The notes under the pieces: model-generated
Told to the model about the DNA's origin: nothing
The model's input: only the letters and a program-made list of their open reading frames with translations
The model's database searches: none
Shown: in pieces, positions 16,828-26,459 of the stretch
How the letters are laid out: the number at the start of each line of letters is the position of its first letter
How positions within the stretch are numbered: position 1 is the stretch's first letter
Source: Caminicella sporogenes DSM 14501
GTDB lineage: Bacteria; Bacillota; Clostridia; Peptostreptococcales; Caminicellaceae
Length of the DNA stretch: 42,336 nucleotides
Assembly (NCBI RefSeq): GCF_900142285.1
Contig: NZ_FRAJ01000020.1
Span: 1-42,336, forward strand
Direction of reading: 5' to 3'
Position numbers and translations under genes: made by a program

Positions 16828-17946
16828 TTATGCTGTTTTATTAACCATATACTTAGGTTTTGCAAAAATCATTCTTCCCGCTGCAGTTTGAAGCACACTA
16901 GTAACTAAAACATCCATCGTCTCTCCAATATGTTTTTTACCACCGTCAACTACAATCATAGTCCCATCATCTAAATATGCAACCCCTTGACCTGTTTCTT
17001 TACCTTCTTTTATCACTTGAACTACCATTTCTTCACCCGGTAAAACTACTGGTTTTACTGCATTTGCCAACTCATTTATATTAAGTACCGGAACTCCCTG
17101 AAGTTCTGAAACTTTATTTAAATTATAATCATTAGTTATTATTTTACCATTTAATACTTGCCCAAGTCTTACTAATTTACTATCAACTTCGCTTATATCT
17201 TCAAAATCTGTATCGACAATTTGAACTTCAATCTGTAACTCTTTTTGAATTTTATTAAGTATATCTAGTCCTCTTCTTCCTCGATTTCTTTTAAGTGAAT
17301 CAGATGAATCTGCAATATGTCTTAATTCCTCAAGCACAAACTCTGGAATTACTAATGGTCCCTCTACAAACCCCGTCTTACAAACATCTGCAATTCTTCC
17401 ATCAATTATTACGCTTGTATCTAATATCTTAGGTTGATATTTATATTCATTTTTAATTGCTTCTTTTTCTTTCCCAATATTTAATTTGAAAATATTTGGA
17501 AGAATCACAATGTCATTAATCTTCTTAGTTGCTATACTTATTCCTAAATATCCTAAAAATATATATACTATAATCGAAAGGATTATTCCCAATATAGGAA
17601 TAGGAATATCCATTAACAACTGACTAATTAAATAAGCAATAATAAGTCCTATTATAAGTCCAAGAGAACCCACTAAAATATCAGTAGTTGGTATTTTTTG
17701 AATTTCTGTTTCAATCCAATTAGCAATCTTTAAACCTTTACCCATCAACCAAGGAGTCATAATAAACAAAATAATTCCAAATAAGACTGCTCCTGATATA
17801 CTTATAATAATTTCTACAAGTGGAGTTATAGGGGATATTTTTACAAAACCTTGTACTTTTATAATTTTAGCAATTAATATGCCTAGCGCATATCCAGCCG
17901 AGGCTCCTGCTAATGTTAAAGAACCTCTTATAATCTTATTGAACAT
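16828..17946 (-). CDS. PIN/TRAM-domain membrane protein YacL
   Basis: A 372-aa YacL-type protein. Four hydrophobic segments cover about residues 10-145 (LTLAGASAGYALGILIAKII; IIISISGAVLFGIILFIM; ILVGSLGLIIGLIIAYLI; ILGIILSIIVYIFLGYLGIS). A cytoplasmic PIN nuclease-like domain follows (LDTSVIIDGRIADV, EFVLEELRHIAD, ITNDYNLNKV), retaining the acidic residues. A C-terminal TRAM RNA-binding domain starts at PGEEMVVQVIKEGKETGQG. Start ATG 17946 follows GGGGAGGTGA; the longer frame to 17976 is rejected. Cellular role unproven; conserved next to ispD and carD in Firmicutes. Confidence 0.92.
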   Translation of the reverse strand: MFNKIIRGSLTLAGASAGYALGILIAKIIKVQGFVKISPITPLVEIIISISGAVLFGIILFIMTPWLMGKGLKIANWIETEIQKIPTTDILVGSLGLIIGLIIAYLISQLLMDIPIPILGIILSIIVYIFLGYLGISIATKKINDIVILPNIFKLNIGKEKEAIKNEYKYQPKILDTSVIIDGRIADVCKTGFVEGPLVIPEFVLEELRHIADSSDSLKRNRGRRGLDILNKIQKELQIEVQIVDTDFEDISEVDSKLVRLGQVLNGKIITNDYNLNKVSELQGVPVLNINELANAVKPVVLPGEEMVVQVIKEGKETGQGVAYLDDGTMIVVDGGKKHIGETMDVLVTSVLQTAAGRMIFAKPKYMVNKTA

Positions 17947-18092
17947 TTTATTCACCTCCCCTTTGATTATAACCATACTAACTACTTTTTATAACAAAAT
18001 TATTATTAAATAATCTTTATTACAAACTTATAACCATATAATATAACATTTAAACTCTAACAATCATTAAAACTTTATTAAATTTTCAAACA

Positions 18093-18118
18093 TAAAATTA
18101 AAGCGTCTATTAAGACGC
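18093..18118 (-). terminator. Intrinsic terminator after carD
   Basis: Minus-strand GCGTCT-TAAT-AGACGC followed by TTTAATTTT, 11 nt beyond the carD stop. The stem is short but clean. Confidence 0.75.
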
Positions 18119-18129
18119 CCATTATAATT

Positions 18130-18606
18130 TTATTGGACTGCGTCATTTATTAGTTGTTCTATACTTACCTCATCACAATCATTGACTAATGCTAGTTCAC
18201 TTATAAGTATCTGTTTTGCATTATTAAGCATTTTCCTTTCTCCTGTTGATAATCCCTTTTCCTTATCTCTCAACATTAAATTTCTAACTACACCTGCTAC
18301 TTCATAAATATCTCCACTCTTTATCTTATCCATATTTGCTCTATATCTTCTATTCCAATTTTGAGGCATCTTAGTTTTATCATCATTTAATACTGCAAGT
18401 ACTTGTTCTACTTCTTTTTTAGAAATAATTTCTCTAAGTCCCATGGCTTCTACATTGTCTAGAGGAATCATTACTTTCATATTTCTCAGAGGTAATCTCA
18501 AAATATAATATTTCCTCTTATCTCCTAAAATTTCTTTTTCCTCAATAGACTCAATAATACCAGCACCATGCATGGGATATACTACTTTATCACCAATATT
18601 GAACAT
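18130..18606 (-). CDS. CarD-family RNA polymerase-binding regulator
   Basis: A 158-aa CarD/CdnL-like protein. The N-terminal RNA polymerase-interacting beta domain reads MFNIGDKVVYPMHGAGIIES, and the rest is a helical DNA-contacting domain (MPQNWNRRYRANMDKIKSGD; EVAGVVRNLMLRDKEKGLST). Family members stabilise open promoter complexes, especially at rRNA promoters. Start ATG 18606 follows TAGGAGGTCAGTCT. A longer frame reaching 18651 would overlap the promoter -10. Two promoters lie directly upstream. Confidence 0.94.
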   Translation of the reverse strand: MFNIGDKVVYPMHGAGIIESIEEKEILGDKRKYYILRLPLRNMKVMIPLDNVEAMGLREIISKKEVEQVLAVLNDDKTKMPQNWNRRYRANMDKIKSGDIYEVAGVVRNLMLRDKEKGLSTGERKMLNNAKQILISELALVNDCDEVSIEQLINDAVQ

Positions 18607-18639
18607 AGACTGACCTCCTAATAAACATTCCACATTTCC

Positions 18640-18668
18640 AGTATACAACATTCTATGTCCAATGTCAA
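18640..18668 (-). promoter_or_regulatory. carD promoter, proximal
   Basis: Minus-strand TTGACA (18663-18668) and TATACT (18640-18645), 17-nt spacer, ending about 34 nt before the carD start. Confidence 0.78.
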
Positions 18669-18678
18669 GAAATTAAAT

Positions 18679-18708
18679 ATTTTATCACAGTTTTATTATC
18701 ATTGTCAA
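18679..18708 (-). promoter_or_regulatory. carD promoter, distal
   Basis: A second minus-strand pair, TTGACA (18703-18708) and TAAAAT (18679-18684) with an 18-nt spacer, lies 10 nt upstream of the proximal promoter. Confidence 0.65.
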
Positions 18709-18827
18709 CATAATTTTAAAAAGTTTCCCTAAAAACTTAAAAACCTATTTTAAATATATTATCTAAAAAACTTTTTTTACATAATAAAAATAATGTACAT
18801 AATCCACATAAATAACAGATTATACGT

Positions 18828-18858
18828 AAAAAAAGGTAGCATGTTAATTAATGCCACC
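18828..18858 (-). terminator. Terminator overlapping the end of the GltD-like gene
   Basis: Minus-strand GGTGGCAT / ATGCTACC (one G-U pair) with an 8-nt loop, then TTTTTTT. The upstream arm encodes the last Gly-Gly-Ile codons of the GltD-like protein and the loop holds its stop codon. Confidence 0.82.
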
Positions 18859-20094
18859 ATAATTTTTAGACACATATTCATCTATAGCATCTGCTACTTT
18901 CTTAGAAAATTTTACTGCTTCAACTACAGTTTTAGCTCCAGTTACTACATCACCAGATGCAAAAATACCTTCTCTAGTCGTTCTCCCACACTCATCTGTT
19001 ATTACTAAACCAGATTTATTTATTTCTATTCCTTTATTATGTAAAACTATATTTGCCTTTGGTCCTTGGCTAACTGCAATAATAATAGAATCTGCTTTAA
19101 ATATTCCTTCTGAATCTTTTAACACAATCAATTTTTCTTCTCCATCTTCTTTAACTTTTTTAGTTTTTAAATATTTAACTCCTTCTCTATCAATTATTTC
19201 TATAGGAGTTTTATAAAATTCAAACTTGACTCCATCTAATTTAGCATATTCTATATCATGTTTGTTAGCAGACATATCTTCCTTACCTTTTCTATACATT
19301 ATATAAACTTCATTAACACCTTTTCTTAAAGCAGTTCTTGCTACATCTATAGCTACATTTCCTGCACCAATTATACATAATTTTTTACCTAAATTATATA
19401 CATCGGGATTTTTTAAATAGTCTATAGCATAATGAACATTTCCTAAACTCTCTCCCTTAATTCTTAGAGGTCTGGGATTCCAAACTCCAGTACCTATAAA
19501 TACAGCTTTATATCCATCTCTAAAAAGATCATCAATTGTAATAACTGGACCTACTAAAGTATTAGGTCTTATTTTTACACCCATTTTGATTAATTGTTCT
19601 TCCAATCTATCTAAAATGTCCTTAGGCAACCTAAAAGCTGGTATACCGTATCTTAAAACCCCTCCTATTTTATCATGAAGTTCAAATATCGTAATATCAT
19701 ATCCCCTAGATGCTAAAATAAATGCAATTGTAATTCCTGCAGGTCCTGAACCTACTATTGCAATTTTTTTATTCGGATCAATATTTGAAATTATATTCAT
19801 TTTATTTAAATAATAATCTGATATATAATGTTCAATAGAACTCCAATGAATAGGATTACCTTTGTTTGAAAGTATACAACTACCTTCACAAAACTTTTCA
19901 TGAGGACATACTAAAGAGCAAACTGATGAAAGAGGATTATTTAAAAATAATTTTTCTCCAGCCTTGAAAATTTCTCCATTTAAAAATAGATTTATTGCCT
20001 CTTTTATAGGTGTATTAACTGGACATCCTTTACTACATTTAGGATTTTTACACTGTAAACATCTTTTAGCTTCTTCTATAATATGTTGAGCCAT
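18844..20094 (-). CDS. GltD-like NAD(P)-dependent flavin/iron-sulfur oxidoreductase
   Basis: A 416-aa protein of the glutamate synthase small subunit / NfnB / dihydropyrimidine dehydrogenase N-terminal family. The N-terminal helical domain has two Cys clusters (RCLQCKNPKCSKGCPVNTPI; CSLVCPHEKFCEGSC) for [4Fe-4S] clusters. An FAD-binding motif is at about residue 111 (IAIVGSGPAGITIAFILASR) and an NAD(P)-binding motif at about 239 (KLCIIGAGNVAIDVARTAL). The C-terminal FAD segment is GIFASGDVVTGAKTVVEAVK. No large GltB subunit is adjacent, so its electron partner is unknown. It interrupts the usual disA-carD order. Confidence 0.9.
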   Translation of the reverse strand: MAQHIIEEAKRCLQCKNPKCSKGCPVNTPIKEAINLFLNGEIFKAGEKLFLNNPLSSVCSLVCPHEKFCEGSCILSNKGNPIHWSSIEHYISDYYLNKMNIISNIDPNKKIAIVGSGPAGITIAFILASRGYDITIFELHDKIGGVLRYGIPAFRLPKDILDRLEEQLIKMGVKIRPNTLVGPVITIDDLFRDGYKAVFIGTGVWNPRPLRIKGESLGNVHYAIDYLKNPDVYNLGKKLCIIGAGNVAIDVARTALRKGVNEVYIMYRKGKEDMSANKHDIEYAKLDGVKFEFYKTPIEIIDREGVKYLKTKKVKEDGEEKLIVLKDSEGIFKADSIIIAVSQGPKANIVLHNKGIEINKSGLVITDECGRTTREGIFASGDVVTGAKTVVEAVKFSKKVADAIDEYVSKNYGGIN

Positions 20095-20184
20095 AAAAAT
20101 CTCTCCTAAATAAATATTTATTACATCATATAATATTTTTAAAAAAATTTAAATATTATTTATATTATTTATGATAAAATTTAA

Positions 20185-20319
20185 CTTTTATACTTTAACC
20201 AAATTGTTTCAGAAAGACTAAGAAAAGGTACAAAATTAATACCTATATTAGAACAAATGGATAAATGGGAGATGATTATAATTTTTTATCTATTAATTAT
20301 ATTAAGATTTATTTTTTAA
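20185..20319 (+). pseudogene. Remnant of an HxlR-type winged-helix regulator (C-terminal end)
   Basis: A plus-strand frame with no start reads ...VSERLRKGTKLIPILEQMDK followed by W, which resembles the conserved C-terminal end of HxlR/MarR-like regulators (YxLTxKGxxLxPILxxMxxW). There is no upstream DNA-binding part, no start codon and no ribosome binding site, and the frame runs into the 3' end of disA. Best read as a decayed fragment. The similarity is by eye only. Confidence 0.4.
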
Positions 20320-21403
20320 GCAATTGTCTATCTAAAAGTACCTGATCTCTTACTCTTCTAAGTCCCTCTTTAATTATTTTTGCTCTAACTTCACCTATAC
20401 CTTCTACATCATATAATTCTTCAATAGACGCCCTCAAAATTTTTTGAAAATCTTTAAAATGTTCAACAATATTTTTTACAACTCCACTAGGTATTCTCGG
20501 TATTTTAGAAAGAATTCTATATCCTCTCGGCATAACAGGCATATCTAGAGTATTTACATCATTCACAAAGCCTAAAATTTTAGATATATTAGACAAATCT
20601 AATAACTCTTCAGACGATAAATTTCTAAGCTCAATATTTATTATATCAATCGTTTTTGTTTGGTCATTTATTCTATAATCTTCTATAACATGTTTTCCAT
20701 CTTCTTTTACAAAAACAATTAATTCTTCCAACTGCATACTAACTAATCTTCCTTCGCTTCCCAACTCTATAATATACTTTTCTATTTCATTTGCTATTCT
20801 CATTACCATTTCAGTTCGCTGTATAACTAAACATACATCATATAAAGTTACTAAATCCTCTAGCTCTAATACACTTAAACTTGCCATAGCTTGAACTAAT
20901 ACCGATTTATATTTTTCTAAAGTCTGCATTGCTTGATTTGCCTTTGTCAAAACCTTATTTATATCTTGAAGCACATATTTTGACCATCCTTTATAAATAG
21001 TTATTATATTTCTTCTTTGTGATATAGAAATAACCATATTTCCTGTCTGTATTGCAACTCTTTCTGCGGTTCTATGCCTCGTTCCCGTTTCAGAAGAGGG
21101 AATAGAAGGGTTTGGATTCAAATGAGCATTTGCATATAAAATCTTTTTTCCATCAGAACTAAGTATTATTGCTCCGTCCATTTTGGCTAATTCATATAAA
21201 TATGCTGGTGTAAAATCTATATTAATAAAAAAACCACCATCAATAAGCTCCATAACTTCTTTATTATTGCCAATAACTATCAAAGCACCTGTTTTAGCTC
21301 TTAATATATTTTCCAATCCTTCTCTTAATAAAGTTCCGGGAGCTAAACATTTCAGACATTCTAGTATTTCTTCTCCTTGTTTTTTTTCTTCCTTATTAAT
21401 CAA
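20309..21403 (-). CDS. disA: DNA integrity scanning diadenylate cyclase DisA
   Basis: A 364-aa DisA that makes c-di-AMP and senses branched DNA. The DAC domain near the N terminus shows MDGAIILSSDGKKILYANAH and SSETGTRHRTAERVAIQTG, i.e. the DGA and RHR catalytic motifs. A coiled linker follows, then helix-hairpin-helix DNA-binding repeats at the C terminus (LRASIEELYDVEGIGEVRAK). The start is TTG at 21403; its GGGAGGT ribosome binding site is inside the last codons of radA (Gly-Gly-Ser-stop), indicating tight coupling. Confidence 0.97.
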   Translation of the reverse strand: MINKEEKKQGEEILECLKCLAPGTLLREGLENILRAKTGALIVIGNNKEVMELIDGGFFINIDFTPAYLYELAKMDGAIILSSDGKKILYANAHLNPNPSIPSSETGTRHRTAERVAIQTGNMVISISQRRNIITIYKGWSKYVLQDINKVLTKANQAMQTLEKYKSVLVQAMASLSVLELEDLVTLYDVCLVIQRTEMVMRIANEIEKYIIELGSEGRLVSMQLEELIVFVKEDGKHVIEDYRINDQTKTIDIINIELRNLSSEELLDLSNISKILGFVNDVNTLDMPVMPRGYRILSKIPRIPSGVVKNIVEHFKDFQKILRASIEELYDVEGIGEVRAKIIKEGLRRVRDQVLLDRQLLKK

Positions 21404-21404
21404 A

Positions 21405-22772
21405 TCAGCTACCTCCCAAAATTATATCAAGAGCTTCATGAACATTTTCTACCCCTATTATTTCTATATCTTCCATTTTTGATAATCCATTTAAATTGCC
21501 TTTGGGTATAATACAAGTTTTAAATCCCATCTTTGAAGCTTCCCTTATTCTTTTTTCTGCAAAATTTACTGTCCTCACTTCTCCAGTCAATCCTACCTCA
21601 CCAAATATCACCATTTGAGGATCAATAACTTTATTTCTAAAGCTAGAAGCTATTGCTGCAATTATAGCTAAATCAACAGCTGGCTCACTTAATTGAATAC
21701 CTCCTACAACATTGATATATCCATCTTGAGCTTGAAGTTGAAGTCCTATTTTTTTCTCAAGTACAGCCATAAGCATAACGACTCTATTATAATCTATACC
21801 TGTAGCCATCCTTCTAGGCGTACCAAAACTTGTCGGACTAATAAGTGCTTGAAGTTCGATTAGTACTGGTCTAGTTCCCTCTATACTTGCAACTACAACA
21901 GAACCTGCTGCATTTTTAGGTCTATGAGATAAAAATAAATGAGACGGATTGATAACTTCTACAAGACCATCATTTGTCATTTCAAAAATTCCTATTTCAT
22001 TTGTTGAACCAAATCTATTTTTAACTGCCCTCAAAATTCTATAAACATTATGTTTTTCACCTTCGAAATACAAAACTGTATCTACCATATGCTCTAATAC
22101 CTTCGGTCCTGCTATAGCACCTGTTTTTGTAACATGTCCAACTATAAAAGTTGCTATTCCATACTTTTTAGAAAGCTTCATCAATGCAGCCGTACCTTCT
22201 CTGACTTGACTTACACTACCTGGTGCAGACGCTACATCTGGATTATATATAGTTTGTATTGAATCAATAATTAAAAGATTAGGTTTATCTTCTTCTATAT
22301 ATTTAGATATGTAATGCAAATTATTTTCTGAAACAATGTATAAATTATCATTTTCGATTTTTAATCTATCAGCCCTCATTTTTATCTGTTTTAATGATTC
22401 TTCTCCAGAAACATATAAAACTTTAAAACCTTTTTTTCCTACATTATTTGCTACTTGTATAAGAAGTGTTGATTTACCTATGCCCGGGTCTCCACCAACC
22501 AAAACTAGAGAACCTCTAACTATTCCTCCACCTAAAACTCTATCTAGCTCTCCATTTGATGTAGAAAATCTATTTTCCATTTCTATTTCAATATTTTTAA
22601 GTTTTACAGGTTTTTGACTGCTTCCTATAGATACTACTTCACCACTTTTTTTATTATTACCAAATTCTTCTACAAAACTCTGCCAACTATTACATTCTGG
22701 ACATTTACCCATCCATTTTAATGAAATATATCCACACTCTTGACAAACATACTTTGTTTTAATTTTTGCCAC
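21405..22772 (-). CDS. radA: DNA repair protein RadA
   Basis: A 455-aa RecA-like branch-migration ATPase/helicase. It has an N-terminal C4 zinc finger (CQECGYISLKWMGKCPECNS), Walker A GGDPGIGKSTLLIQ, the RadA-specific KNRFGSTNEIGIFEM loop, and a C-terminal Lon-protease-like domain (GLTGEVRTVNFAEKRIREAS). Start GTG 22772 is preferred because GAAGGTG lies 6 nt upstream and it gives the canonical N terminus; a TTG at 22787 would add five residues and overlap that site. A terminator separates it from clpC; disA follows with no gap. Confidence 0.96.
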   Translation of the reverse strand: MAKIKTKYVCQECGYISLKWMGKCPECNSWQSFVEEFGNNKKSGEVVSIGSSQKPVKLKNIEIEMENRFSTSNGELDRVLGGGIVRGSLVLVGGDPGIGKSTLLIQVANNVGKKGFKVLYVSGEESLKQIKMRADRLKIENDNLYIVSENNLHYISKYIEEDKPNLLIIDSIQTIYNPDVASAPGSVSQVREGTAALMKLSKKYGIATFIVGHVTKTGAIAGPKVLEHMVDTVLYFEGEKHNVYRILRAVKNRFGSTNEIGIFEMTNDGLVEVINPSHLFLSHRPKNAAGSVVVASIEGTRPVLIELQALISPTSFGTPRRMATGIDYNRVVMLMAVLEKKIGLQLQAQDGYINVVGGIQLSEPAVDLAIIAAIASSFRNKVIDPQMVIFGEVGLTGEVRTVNFAEKRIREASKMGFKTCIIPKGNLNGLSKMEDIEIIGVENVHEALDIILGGS

Positions 22773-22842
22773 ATTTTTCACCTTCAATACTTTATTTTAT
22801 AAATTATTTATCTATATAAAGATAATGCAAAAAATAACATTT

Positions 22843-22876
22843 AAAAGGATTCTACTCTAATTAGTAGAATCCTTTT
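22843..22876 (-). terminator. Terminator between clpC and radA
   Basis: A 14-bp perfect stem AAAAGGATTCTACT/AGTAGAATCCTTTT (minus-strand sense) lies 15 nt after the clpC stop, followed by AAATGTTATTTTTT. It should end most heat-shock operon transcripts before radA-disA. Confidence 0.78.
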
Positions 22877-22890
22877 AATTTTTTCTTAAT

Positions 22891-25332
22891 CTATTTTTTC
22901 TTAAACACTATTTCTTCATTTTCTACATCTACTAATATATTATCTTCTTTAGAAATTTTACCCATCAAAATTTCTTCAGAAAGTTTATCTTCTATCATCT
23001 TTGTTATAACCCTCTTAAGAGGTCTTGCTCCATACTCTTGATCATATCCTTTTTTAGCTAGAAAATCTTTAGCTTTTTCTGAAACTTCAATATTGATGCT
23101 TAACTTCCTCAATCTCTTAGTTAAATCTGATACCATAAGTTCAACTATTTCTTTAATATGTTTCTCATCTAATTGATGGAATACTATTATATCATCTATT
23201 CTATTTATAAATTCTGGTCTAAATTGTTTTTTCAACTCTTCCATTATATTTTCCTTCATTTTTTCATATTCATTCTTCTTAGCCTTATCATTTGCTTCTG
23301 CAAATCCTAATACTTTCTGTTTCTTTATCCTTGACGCACCAACATTTGAAGTCATGATAATAACTGTATTCTTGAAATCTACTGTTCTTCCCTTTGCATC
23401 TGTCAATCTACCATCATCTAATATTTGAAGTAAAATATTAAATACATCAGGATGAGCTTTTTCTATTTCATCAAATAATACTACTGAATAAGGTTTTCTC
23501 CTTATTTTCTCAGTTAACTGACCACCTTCATCATATCCTACATATCCTGGAGGAGAACCTACTAATTTTGAAACAGAATGTTTTTCCATGTATTCAGACA
23601 TATCTATCCTAATCATTGCATTTTCATCACCAAATAAAGCTTCAGCTAAAGCTTTAGTAAGTTCTGTTTTTCCCACTCCTGTAGGTCCTAAGAATATAAA
23701 TGAACCTATTGGCTTTTTAGGGTCTTTAAGTCCTACTCTTGCTCTTCTAATAGCTCTAGATACAGCCTTTACTGCTTCGTCTTGTCCTATCACCCTTTCA
23801 TGCAGTATTTTTTCCATATTCAAAAGTCTTTCTGATTCATCTTCAGCTAACTTCTTAACTGGAATTCCTGTCCATGCAGCAACAACTTCTGCAATCTCCT
23901 CTTCTCCAACTGTAGCATTATCATTTTGTTTCGCTTTCCAGTTATTTTTTCTATCTTCTAATTCTTCTTTTATAGCTTTTTCTTCATCTCTAAGTTTGGC
24001 TGCTTTTTCAAAGTTTTGAGCACTTACAGCTTCCTCTTTCTCTTTCATTATTTTTTCTAATTTATTCTCTAAATCTTTTAAATCTTCTGGTTGAGTAACC
24101 ATTTGAAGTCTTACTTTTGATGCTGCTTCATCTATTAAATCTACTGCTTTATCTGGCAAAAATCTATCTGTTATATATCTATGTGATAGTTCTGCTGCTG
24201 CCTTTAACGCTTCATCTGTAATTTTTACACTATGATGTGCCTCATATTTATCTCTTAATCCTTTAAGAATTTGGATTGTTTCTTCCACAGTTGGCTCATC
24301 TACTATAATAGGTTGAAATCTTCTCTCAAGAGCAGGGTCCTTTTCTATATGCTTTTTATACTCATCTAAAGTAGTAGCTCCTATAGCTTGAAGTTCTCCT
24401 CTTGCAAGTGCAGGTTTTAAAATATTTGAAGCATCAATAGCACCCTCTGCTCCTCCTGCACCAATTATAGTATGCATTTCATCTATAAATAAAATTACAT
24501 TACCTGCTTTTTTAATTTCATCCATCACTTGAGTAAGTCTTTGTTCAAATTCACCCCTATATTTCGCTCCAGCCAGCATAGACGCTAAATCCAAAGAAAA
24601 TACTCTCTTATCTTTAAGAATTTCTGGTACATTTCCTTCTACAATCTTCTGAGCTAATCCTTCAGCTATTGCAGTTTTACCTACTCCCGGCTCTCCTATC
24701 AAACATGGATTATTTTTAGTCCTTCTGCTCAAAACTTGTATAACTCTTTCTATTTCTTTTTCTCTTCCTATAACAGGGTCAAGTTTTCCTTCTTCAGCCA
24801 TTTCTGTTAAGTCTCTACCATATTTATTTAAAGTAGGAGTATTTTTCCCTTTACTGCTTACTTTTGTATGTCTAGGATTTTCTGAACCTTGATATTTACT
24901 TCCCAATAAATTTAAAACTTCTTCATAAACTTTATTAAAATCTATTCCCATATCTAAAAGTATTTTTGCAGCTACTCCTTCTCCCTCTCTAATAAGAGCA
25001 AGCAATAAATGTTCTGTTCCCACATAGTTGTGATTCAATCTTCTTGCTTCTGCAAAACTTATTTCAAAAATTCTTTTAACTCTAGGAGTAATTCCAACTA
25101 ATGTCGTTTCTTCATATCCTACTCCAATCATCTCTTGAATTATCTTTCTGACTTTATTTTCATCTACACCTAAATTTATTAATGCTTTAGCTGCAATTCC
25201 TTCATTTTCTCTTATAAGACCTAACAATAAATGTTCTGTACCAACATAATTATGCTTAAATTTTTGAGCTTCTTCCTGTGCTAATCCAATTGCTCTTTGA
25301 GCACTTTCTGTAAATTTATTAAACATGAACAT
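22891..25332 (-). CDS. clpC: ATP-dependent Clp protease ATPase subunit ClpC
   Basis: An 813-aa Hsp100/AAA+ unfoldase. Clp_N repeats cover about residues 1-145. AAA-1 has Walker [17 protein letters not shown] and Walker [22 protein letters not shown] middle coiled-coil/UVR segment ([20 protein letters not shown]) is the McsB/MecA adaptor site type. AAA-2 has [20 protein letters not shown] and [17 protein letters not shown] ClpP-loop-like [10 protein letters not shown] segment is present near residue 662. AAAGGAGGTTGA precedes the ATG. It is the last gene of the CtsR operon and should be derepressed on heat or protein stress. Confidence 0.98.
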   Translation of the reverse strand: MFMFNKFTESAQRAIGLAQEEAQKFKHNYVGTEHLLLGLIRENEGIAAKALINLGVDENKVRKIIQEMIGVGYEETTLVGITPRVKRIFEISFAEARRLNHNYVGTEHLLLALIREGEGVAAKILLDMGIDFNKVYEEVLNLLGSKYQGSENPRHTKVSSKGKNTPTLNKYGRDLTEMAEEGKLDPVIGREKEIERVIQVLSRRTKNNPCLIGEPGVGKTAIAEGLAQKIVEGNVPEILKDKRVFSLDLASMLAGAKYRGEFEQRLTQVMDEIKKAGNVILFIDEMHTIIGAGGAEGAIDASNILKPALARGELQAIGATTLDEYKKHIEKDPALERRFQPIIVDEPTVEETIQILKGLRDKYEAHHSVKITDEALKAAAELSHRYITDRFLPDKAVDLIDEAASKVRLQMVTQPEDLKDLENKLEKIMKEKEEAVSAQNFEKAAKLRDEEKAIKEELEDRKNNWKAKQNDNATVGEEEIAEVVAAWTGIPVKKLAEDESERLLNMEKILHERVIGQDEAVKAVSRAIRRARVGLKDPKKPIGSFIFLGPTGVGKTELTKALAEALFGDENAMIRIDMSEYMEKHSVSKLVGSPPGYVGYDEGGQLTEKIRRKPYSVVLFDEIEKAHPDVFNILLQILDDGRLTDAKGRTVDFKNTVIIMTSNVGASRIKKQKVLGFAEANDKAKKNEYEKMKENIMEELKKQFRPEFINRIDDIIVFHQLDEKHIKEIVELMVSDLTKRLRKLSINIEVSEKAKDFLAKKGYDQEYGARPLKRVITKMIEDKLSEEILMGKISKEDNILVDVENEEIVFKKK

Positions 25333-25416
25333 TTTTTATCAACCTCCTTTGTATAAAAATATTTATACTCATGTTTCAAACACATAATTTCTAAATTAAC
25401 ATATTCTTTCCATAAA

Positions 25417-26448
25417 TTATTTTTTAGAAAGTCTTTCTCTTACAAGTTTTGCTCTCTCTATGTCTCTTTCATTTGCACTTAAATTTTTCCCAACAATCTT
25501 TTGAAGTATTCCCGGTTGTATATCAACCATGAGATTATTTACAACCTTTTCATCGACTTCTTTTATTATTCCCAAATCTATTCCCAATCTAACATCTGAT
25601 AAAAGAGTTAAAGCCTCTTTTGAATTTAAAATTCTAGCATTACTCAAAATTCCAAATGAACGACATATCTTATCTTCCAACTTCATTCTATTATTTGACA
25701 AGAGAGTACTTCTCGCATCTTTTTCTTTACTTATTATTTGTTTAGTCACTTCTTTTAAAGTATCTATAATTTCTTCTTCTGTTCTTCCAAGGGTTACTTG
25801 ATTAGAAATTTGATAGATATTTCCTTCAGCTGCCGTCCCTTCTCCATATATACCTCTAACAGTCAACCCTATCTGATTTACAGCTTGAAGTATTCTATCT
25901 ATATACCTAGTCATTGATAAAGCAGGCAAATGAATCATAACCGAAGCTCTAATACCTGTGCCCACATTAGTTGGACAAGATGTAAGATAGCCTATTTTTT
26001 CATCAAATGCATATTTTACATTTTCTTCTAATATATCATCTATTTTATTTGCTAAATCCCATACCTCATCTAATTGAAATCCGGGATATAAACACTGTAT
26101 ACGAAGATGGTCTTCTTCATTAATCATTATACTTACAGATTCATCTTTATTTAAAAGTACAGCACTCTTGTTTGGCTTCTCTATTAAGTTAGGACTTATA
26201 AGACGTTTTTCAATTAACACACGCTTATCATTATCTGAAATTTTATCCATTTCTATAAGTGTAAAATCTTTTTTTAGTACTGTATTACCTTCTATTATCA
26301 CATCATTAATTTTTTTTATCACTTCTTTACTTTTTTCATTTGTAAGTGCAATGGGAAAAGGAAATTCCTCTAAGTTTCTTGCAAGTCTTATACGACTACT
26401 AATTACTACATTGTTAAGTGGACCTTCTTCATCTATCCATTTTGGCAC
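25417..26448 (-). CDS. mcsB: Protein arginine kinase McsB
   Basis: A 343-aa phosphagen-kinase-fold enzyme that phosphorylates protein arginines, marking proteins for ClpC-ClpP and inactivating CtsR. Signatures: VVISSRIRLARNLEEFPFP (nucleotide-binding arginines), GYLTSCPTNVGTGIRASVMI (with the loop Cys) and VRGIYGEGTAAEGNIYQISN. The start is GTG 26448 with GGGGGG 6 nt upstream. It lies 11 nt after mcsA and upstream of clpC in one operon. Confidence 0.97.
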   Translation of the reverse strand: MPKWIDEEGPLNNVVISSRIRLARNLEEFPFPIALTNEKSKEVIKKINDVIIEGNTVLKKDFTLIEMDKISDNDKRVLIEKRLISPNLIEKPNKSAVLLNKDESVSIMINEEDHLRIQCLYPGFQLDEVWDLANKIDDILEENVKYAFDEKIGYLTSCPTNVGTGIRASVMIHLPALSMTRYIDRILQAVNQIGLTVRGIYGEGTAAEGNIYQISNQVTLGRTEEEIIDTLKEVTKQIISKEKDARSTLLSNNRMKLEDKICRSFGILSNARILNSKEALTLLSDVRLGIDLGIIKEVDEKVVNNLMVDIQPGILQKIVGKNLSANERDIERAKLVRERLSKK

Positions 26449-26459
26449 GTATATCCCCC

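Noticed and set aside
23588-24019. 143-codon open frame on the plus strand inside clpC
   Set aside because: It is fully antisense to the conserved ClpC AAA+ region, has no ribosome binding site and a serine/leucine-rich composition typical of a shadow frame.
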